A DNA stretch of 19,105 nucleotides from Syntrophaceae bacterium UBA6255 (GTDB lineage: Bacteria > Desulfobacterota > Syntrophia > Syntrophales > Smithellaceae), in the NCBI GenBank assembly GCA_002441205.1, contig DJVN01000139.1:3085-22189 (forward strand). Direction: 5' to 3'. Under the pieces are notes generated by a model that saw only the letters and a list, made by a program, of their open reading frames with translations, had not been told where the DNA came from and did no database searches. Positions 14,883 to 19,105 of this stretch are shown here, in pieces. Every line of letters starts with the position of its first letter. Position 1 is the first letter of the stretch. The position numbers and the translations under genes are program-made.

Positions 14883-15737
14883 ATGTCGGAAGTTCTTGAT
14901 AAAAAAATGATTCGTAAAGTTTTTCGTAACGCGCAGAAGCACCTGGCTATTGCGCAATTAATCCGCCGGTTTTCCACCAATAAGGCAGATGTCAGAAAAA
15001 CGGCCCTCCAGCATGTTGACCTCTCCAACTGCCGGAATGTTCTGGAATTGGGCTGCGCTTTCGGGGCATTTACCGAGGCGCTAAAAGACAGGCTTCACCC
15101 TCATGCAAAAATTACCGGTATTGATATTATTCCCGAATACAGGCCTTTTTTTATTGATGCCTGCAAGCGCGCCGGTTATGAAGGATTATTTATGTCTTCC
15201 GGTATCGATAGAATAAAAAAATTCCCATCCGGTTCGTTTGATTTGATTATCTGCAGCTATGCTTTATACTTCTTTCCCGAAATCATTCCGGACATTGCCC
15301 GCATCCTCAAGAACGATGCATTTTTTATAACAATTACTCACTCCGATGCCGATATGAAAGAGATGGTCTATATTGTAAAAAAAATCCTTAAACAGAATCA
15401 TTTACTCAAGGATGAGCAATCTCTGCCGATTGAGATTATTTTTGACCAGTTTTCGGCTGAAAACGGCAAAAATATTCTTCAACCTTTTTTTGAAAAAATC
15501 CAAGCCATTGATTTTAAAAATACGCTGGTTTTTCAACCCCGGGAAATTGAGCATTTCATTAACTACTTTCATTTCAAAAAATCATTCTTTCTCACCGACA
15601 ATGAAGCTCACCACAAAACCATCATCGGTCAGCTTTTCAACGAGTTGCAGGAAACAGCGATGAAGAAAGATTTTGTAACCATGTGCAAAGATGACAGGAT
15701 TTTTATTTGCTCCGGACCTTTAACGATTGAGGATTAA
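14883..15737 (+). CDS. Class I SAM-dependent methyltransferase, substrate unknown
   Basis: Predicted cytosolic methyl transfer from S-adenosylmethionine. In the 284-aa product, motif I is VLELGCAFG (53-61), the acidic residue after strand 2 is D81 in GIDIIP, and FPSGSFDLIICSYALYFF (114-131) gives motifs II-III around strand 4. The first ~45 residues are helical, and the C-terminal third (about 190-284) matches no pattern I can name; it may bind the substrate. The general layout resembles BioC/UbiE-like small-molecule methyltransferases, but no motif fixes a substrate. GAGGA seven bases before the ATG is a good ribosome site. The stop lies two bases before the NUDIX start, so the two are translationally coupled and may act together. 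Confidence 0.85.
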   Translation: MSEVLDKKMIRKVFRNAQKHLAIAQLIRRFSTNKADVRKTALQHVDLSNCRNVLELGCAFGAFTEALKDRLHPHAKITGIDIIPEYRPFFIDACKRAGYEGLFMSSGIDRIKKFPSGSFDLIICSYALYFFPEIIPDIARILKNDAFFITITHSDADMKEMVYIVKKILKQNHLLKDEQSLPIEIIFDQFSAENGKNILQPFFEKIQAIDFKNTLVFQPREIEHFINYFHFKKSFFLTDNEAHHKTIIGQLFNELQETAMKKDFVTMCKDDRIFICSGPLTIED

Positions 15738-15739
15738 TC

Positions 15740-16738
15740 ATGAAAAAACAAAGGAAACATTGTCCATACTGCGGCGAGGTCATCATCAAAAAATATGAGG
15801 ATAATGTCCAGCGCGATTTCTGCCCGGCCTGTAATTCCTTTTTTTATGAAAATCCCCTTCCCGTTGTATCCTCAATACTCGAATCTTCGCGTCAGATACT
15901 TCTTGTAAAACGTGACCGGGCGCCGTCCAAAGGATTATGGTGCCTGCCTACGGGATTTGCCGAAGCCGGCGAAAGCATCGAACAGGCCGCTCTGCGCGAG
16001 CTGCAGGAGGAAACCGGCATCAAAGGGAAAATTGTAAAATTACTTGATGTTGACTCGTACAAAAGCAGCTTTTACGGCGATTTGCTTTTTCTGACCTTCG
16101 TCGTGCAACAAAGCGGCGGAAAACTGTGCGCCGGAGACGATTGCTCGCAAGCCAGATTCTGGCCTGTCAACAAATTGCCTCCCCTTGCCTTCCGTTCCAA
16201 TAAACGCGCATTGGACGCCTACATCAAAAGCAGAAAGGATTACTGGGCGATATTTGATTTAATTGAGCACACGGATAAAAGAACGCTTCCACCTGCTATT
16301 GCAAAAAATTCCTTAACAAGACGTCTGGTCAATGTCATCATTAGAAACAAGAGAAAAATTATTGAGCAATGGCTGGAAGATATTGCGGTGAATCCTTCCA
16401 CTGCCGAGTATCACAAGGTGGATCGGGAGGGTCTTTATAACATTTGCGACAGGATTCTTTCAGAATTAACTCTCTGGCTGGGAGGGTTGCACGATGTTGA
16501 AAAAATCAGAAGTTTCTATACCAAACTGGGGAGGGAAAGAAAGAAATCCGGCTTTAAAATCAGCGGTGCTTTGAGTGCGCTCAGCCTCATTCGCAAGCAC
16601 ATCTGGACTTTCGCCCTGGCTCAGGATGCCCTGCAAAAAAATCTTGGTCTGCTGATGACGTTCGAACTGCTGAGACGCATGACTATTTTTTTCGATTTAG
16701 CAACTTTCTACTTAACTCGAGGCCATGAAGAAAAGTAA
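15740..16738 (+). CDS. NUDIX hydrolase with zinc ribbon and helical RsbRD-like C-terminal domain
   Basis: Predicted to hydrolyse a nucleoside-diphosphate-linked compound. Three parts are visible in the 332 aa. A zinc ribbon at about 8-31 (CPYC...CPAC: C8, C11, C28, C31) resembles that of NudC-type enzymes. A NUDIX domain at about 38-165 has an intact box from G72 to I94 (GFAEAGE, then RELQEETGI) with all catalytic glutamates. An all-helical domain at about 190-325 begins with NKRKIIEQWLEDI and contains YTKLGRERKKSGFKISGALSALSLIRKHIW. The last pattern resembles the RsbRD N-terminal (globin-like sensor) domain found before kinases and STAS proteins; this is by eye, not a search. It is coupled to the methyltransferase by a two-base gap, with GAGGA six bases upstream of the ATG. 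Confidence 0.85.
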   Translation: MKKQRKHCPYCGEVIIKKYEDNVQRDFCPACNSFFYENPLPVVSSILESSRQILLVKRDRAPSKGLWCLPTGFAEAGESIEQAALRELQEETGIKGKIVKLLDVDSYKSSFYGDLLFLTFVVQQSGGKLCAGDDCSQARFWPVNKLPPLAFRSNKRALDAYIKSRKDYWAIFDLIEHTDKRTLPPAIAKNSLTRRLVNVIIRNKRKIIEQWLEDIAVNPSTAEYHKVDREGLYNICDRILSELTLWLGGLHDVEKIRSFYTKLGRERKKSGFKISGALSALSLIRKHIWTFALAQDALQKNLGLLMTFELLRRMTIFFDLATFYLTRGHEEK

Positions 16739-16766
16739 AATACATTATCCCCTCTTTTCTTGTGTG

Positions 16767-16794
16767 CCCTTCAGGGAGTCAAGACGGTGAAGGG
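16767..16794. repeat. Inverted repeat between the NUDIX and wecG-like genes
   Basis: CCCTTCA (16767-16773) and TGAAGGG (16788-16794) form a 7-bp stem with a 14-base loop, 29 bases after the NUDIX stop. It is GC-rich enough to end transcription but no T-run follows, so a Rho-independent terminator is not supported. The rest of the 117-base gap shows only a small TCTGA-CT-TCAGA repeat. Confidence 0.35.
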
Positions 16795-16855
16795 AGGGCG
16801 GCTCACGCATCTCTGACTTCAGACTCTGATTTCGGGAAATGAGGATGAAGGGGAA

Positions 16856-17611
16856 ATGGAACAAATCAAAGAAAATATTCTGGGTTATAAGGTAAACATC
16901 TTTTCTATTGATGAGTGCGTGAATGGGATTTTTCAGTCTCTGCGGGATGGCAATCGCACGTGGCTGGCGTGCTTTAATCCGCATTCGTATACTGTTGCGC
17001 TTGACGATAAGGTGTTTTCCCGCGCGCTCAAAGATGCCGATTGGCTGGTGCCGGACGGTTCTGGTATTGTGTTGGCTTCACGCTTTCTGGGCGGAAAAAT
17101 CAGGAAACGCGTTACCGGTTCGGATGTGTTTGCCGGTCTCAGCAGACGGATGAATGAAGACGGTTCGATGAGAGTATTTTTTCTGGGCGCTACCAGGGAA
17201 ACGCTGAAATTGATTCAACAGAACATGGCGGTTGATTATCCTAACATCAAGGTTGCGGATGTTTATTCACCGCCTTTTAAGGATGTTTTATCGAATGCGG
17301 ATATCAGTAAAATGATTAAGGCGGTTAATTCGTCAGCTCCGGATGTGTTGTGGGTGGGAATGTCAGCGCCCAAACAGGAAAAGTTTATTCTGGAGAACCG
17401 CTCTCGACTGAATGTGAAGTTCGTGGCGGCTGTCGGCGCTGTTTTTGATTTTTATTCAGGCAATGTCAGCCGGACTGCAGATTCGTGGTTTGTAAATCAC
17501 GGGATGGAATGGCTGCCCCGGCTGCTGCAGGAACCGAAGCGTTTGTGGAAAAGGATGGTTGTGTCGGCGCCGGTATTTATAACGCACGTCGTTAGACAAA
17601 GATTAAAGTAG
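16856..17611 (+). CDS. WecG/TagA/CpsF family glycosyltransferase (GT26)
   Basis: Adds the second sugar to a lipid-linked intermediate, acting as a peripheral protein on the cytoplasmic face; family members use UDP-ManNAc or UDP-ManNAcA. The 251-aa protein is normal length. Family blocks: NPHSYTVAL (41-49), DADWLVPDGSGIV (60-72) with the presumed catalytic Asp67, the GGKIRKRVTGSD block (79-90), WVGMSAPKQEKFI (166-178) and the C-terminal EWLPRLLQEPKRLWKR (218-233). GAGGA lies ten bases and an AAGGGG two bases before the ATG. The next gene encodes a lipid-phosphate sugar-1-phosphate transferase, which would make its acceptor, so the pair probably starts a surface polysaccharide pathway. The exact donor sugar cannot be read from sequence. 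Confidence 0.93.
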   Translation: MEQIKENILGYKVNIFSIDECVNGIFQSLRDGNRTWLACFNPHSYTVALDDKVFSRALKDADWLVPDGSGIVLASRFLGGKIRKRVTGSDVFAGLSRRMNEDGSMRVFFLGATRETLKLIQQNMAVDYPNIKVADVYSPPFKDVLSNADISKMIKAVNSSAPDVLWVGMSAPKQEKFILENRSRLNVKFVAAVGAVFDFYSGNVSRTADSWFVNHGMEWLPRLLQEPKRLWKRMVVSAPVFITHVVRQRLK

Positions 17612-17663
17612 TTACGCGAATTTTTGTGTTGAATTCTTGAATCATTAAGGACAAAATAATAGC

Positions 17664-19105
17664 ATGTATTCAATGTTTCTGACATTCATGATTGGTTTTG
17701 TATTTGCCCTTGCGCTGACACCTGTGGCCAAATGGCTGGGTATCCGTATCGGGGCGGTTGATGTGCCTCTCGAAAGGAAGATTCACTCTGCACCGATTCC
17801 CCGCAGTGGCGGTTTGGCCATTGTCCTATCTTTTACGCTTGCAATTATCGCGGCATCATTTCTACCGGCTTTTTCAAATTTACAAGCTGAAATGACTCTA
17901 AGATTTTCCTTTGCCGCCATCATGGGAGGAGTTATTATTTTCTCTCTCGGATTTACTGATGATCTTCATCGTCTCAGACCTAGAGTCAAATTGTTTTTCC
18001 AAATAATAGCTGCCTCACTGGCATATTATGGCGGTCTAAAAATACAGACTTTCGCCATTGGAAATACTTCCTTTCATTTCGGTATAATGAGTTACTTTGT
18101 TACGCTCTTCTGGTTCCTCTTGCTGATTAACGCAATGAATCTTATTGACGGCTTGGACGGTCTGGCTGCCGGCATCGGTTTTTTTGCCTGTATTGTTATG
18201 AGTATTTTCGCCGCTGGACGCTCCGATTTCATTGTCGCCGTGGAATTTGCAGCCCTGGCCGGCGTGCTCATGGGATTTCTGCGCTATAATTTCAATCCGG
18301 CAAGTATCTTCATGGGAGACGGAGGAAGTTATTTCATCGGCTACACGATCGCCGCCTTATCCATCGAGAGCTCTGTCAAAAGCGGCTTGGCCACCACGCT
18401 GGTTATTCCTCTATTAGCGCTGGGAGTGCCTATTTTCGATACACTGCTTTCTCCGGTCCGCCGCTGGTTGCTGGGAAGCAGAATGTTCAGCCCGGATAAA
18501 GGCCATTTTCATCATCACTTGCTGGAACGCGGCCTTTCTTCTCAAAAGGCTGTTCTGTTCATTTATGGCATTACATTTATATTATGCATCGCCGGCATTA
18601 TTATCATTAACATTCATAATTCTTTTGCCGCCATATTTCTGGCAATCCTTATCGTTGTATTTTTTATCACTGTAAGAAAAATCGGTTACCTGGAATATCT
18701 GGCTGTCGATAAAATTCTGGGCTGGTTCAGAGATTTATCTTACGAAGCCGGACTGGACAGCGAAAGACGCAGCTTTTTGAATCTGCAAATGCAAATCGAG
18801 CAGGCGGCAGACATGGAAACGCTGTGGAATGCGGCATGCCATGTTTTTAAAAAACTAATGATTGACCGGGGAGAATTGCATATTTATAAATGCGCAGAAA
18901 GCTCCAATGGCGCGTGCGGACTCCTGGAAGCACAGGTTTATCAGGGCGAAGAAAGACGTAGGACACAGACCGGCCAAAATCAATGCGGCCTTGGAGGCGG
19001 CGACTGGACGCGCCGTTTCGAAAACGCCGATGAAATTGTCTGGCTATGGACGAGCGGACATTGCCGGAGACTCACCGACGTTCAGAAAAAAGAATTTTTC
19101 AGGAT
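17664..19105 (+). CDS. WecA/MraY-like polyprenyl-phosphate sugar-1-phosphate transferase with C-terminal extension (partial)
   Basis: Transfers a sugar-1-phosphate from a UDP-sugar to undecaprenyl phosphate, starting O-antigen or capsule synthesis. The frame is open from ATG 17664 to the window edge (480 codons). Residues 1-337 form a multi-helix membrane domain with family motifs: HSAPIPRSGGLA (41-52), FTDD (97-100), NAMNLIDGLDGLAAG (156-170), MGDGGS (217-222) and a histidine block HFHHHL (281-286) close to the WecA HIHH motif. After the last helix a soluble cytoplasmic region runs from about 340 to beyond 480 (SERRSFLNLQMQIEQAADMETLWNA onward), making it far longer than E. coli WecA (about 365 aa). 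AAGGA lies 13 bases before the ATG, a long spacing; ATG 17673 is an alternative start. It follows the wecG-like gene by 52 bases. Confidence 0.92.
   Translation, partial: MYSMFLTFMIGFVFALALTPVAKWLGIRIGAVDVPLERKIHSAPIPRSGGLAIVLSFTLAIIAASFLPAFSNLQAEMTLRFSFAAIMGGVIIFSLGFTDDLHRLRPRVKLFFQIIAASLAYYGGLKIQTFAIGNTSFHFGIMSYFVTLFWFLLLINAMNLIDGLDGLAAGIGFFACIVMSIFAAGRSDFIVAVEFAALAGVLMGFLRYNFNPASIFMGDGGSYFIGYTIAALSIESSVKSGLATTLVIPLLALGVPIFDTLLSPVRRWLLGSRMFSPDKGHFHHHLLERGLSSQKAVLFIYGITFILCIAGIIIINIHNSFAAIFLAILIVVFFITVRKIGYLEYLAVDKILGWFRDLSYEAGLDSERRSFLNLQMQIEQAADMETLWNAACHVFKKLMIDRGELHIYKCAESSNGACGLLEAQVYQGEERRRTQTGQNQCGLGGGDWTRRFENADEIVWLWTSGHCRRLTDVQKKEFFR

Overview
The window looks like a chromosomal segment of a diderm, LPS-making member of the former Deltaproteobacteria (Desulfobacterota), plausibly a Syntrophales-type anaerobe. 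This rests on the gene order kdsA, kdsC, lptC, lptA, lptB, rpoN, hpf, ptsN, rapZ, a metal-dependent type KdsA, long-form HPF and moderately AT-rich DNA. The lineage is an inference from gene order and protein character, not a database result.

Left end (1-1822, minus strand): a partial family 4 uracil-DNA glycosylase (cut by the window edge) lies just downstream of coaBC, the bifunctional coenzyme A gene, which has a good sigma70-type promoter. The next ~295 bp (1823-2117) hold no gene but are dense in inverted repeats, some mutually exclusive. A plus-strand membrane-anchored M23 (LytM-type) peptidase gene follows, with its own promoter.

Centre (3541-14292, all minus strand): this is the KDO/LPS-transport/sigma54 locus. 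In transcription order it reads xerD, a 13-repeat TPR membrane protein, kdsA, an unrecognised four-helix membrane protein, kdsC, [promoter] lptC, lptA, lptB, rpoN, [promoter] hpf, ptsN, rapZ. KdsA and KdsC supply KDO for the LPS core; LptC, LptA and LptB move LPS out of the inner membrane. RpoN, HPF, PtsN and RapZ form the usual sigma54/nitrogen-PTS regulatory group. Three usual partners are absent: kdsD (its slot holds the unknown membrane protein), hprK between ptsN and rapZ, and an NPr/HPr gene after rapZ.

Right end (14408-19105, plus strand): rpiB, a class I SAM methyltransferase and a NUDIX hydrolase are closely spaced and look co-transcribed. The NUDIX protein carries a zinc ribbon and an all-helical C-terminal domain resembling RsbRD-type sensor domains. 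Then come a WecG/TagA/CpsF glycosyltransferase and a WecA/MraY-type polyprenyl-phosphate sugar-1-phosphate transferase with a long cytoplasmic C-terminal extension, open at the window edge. These two probably begin an O-antigen or exopolysaccharide locus.

No tRNA, rRNA, CRISPR array or transposase was seen. The most unusual items are the structured intergenic element, the NUDIX-sensor fusion, the unknown protein in the kdsD slot and the WecA extension. None clearly amounts to a wholly new system.
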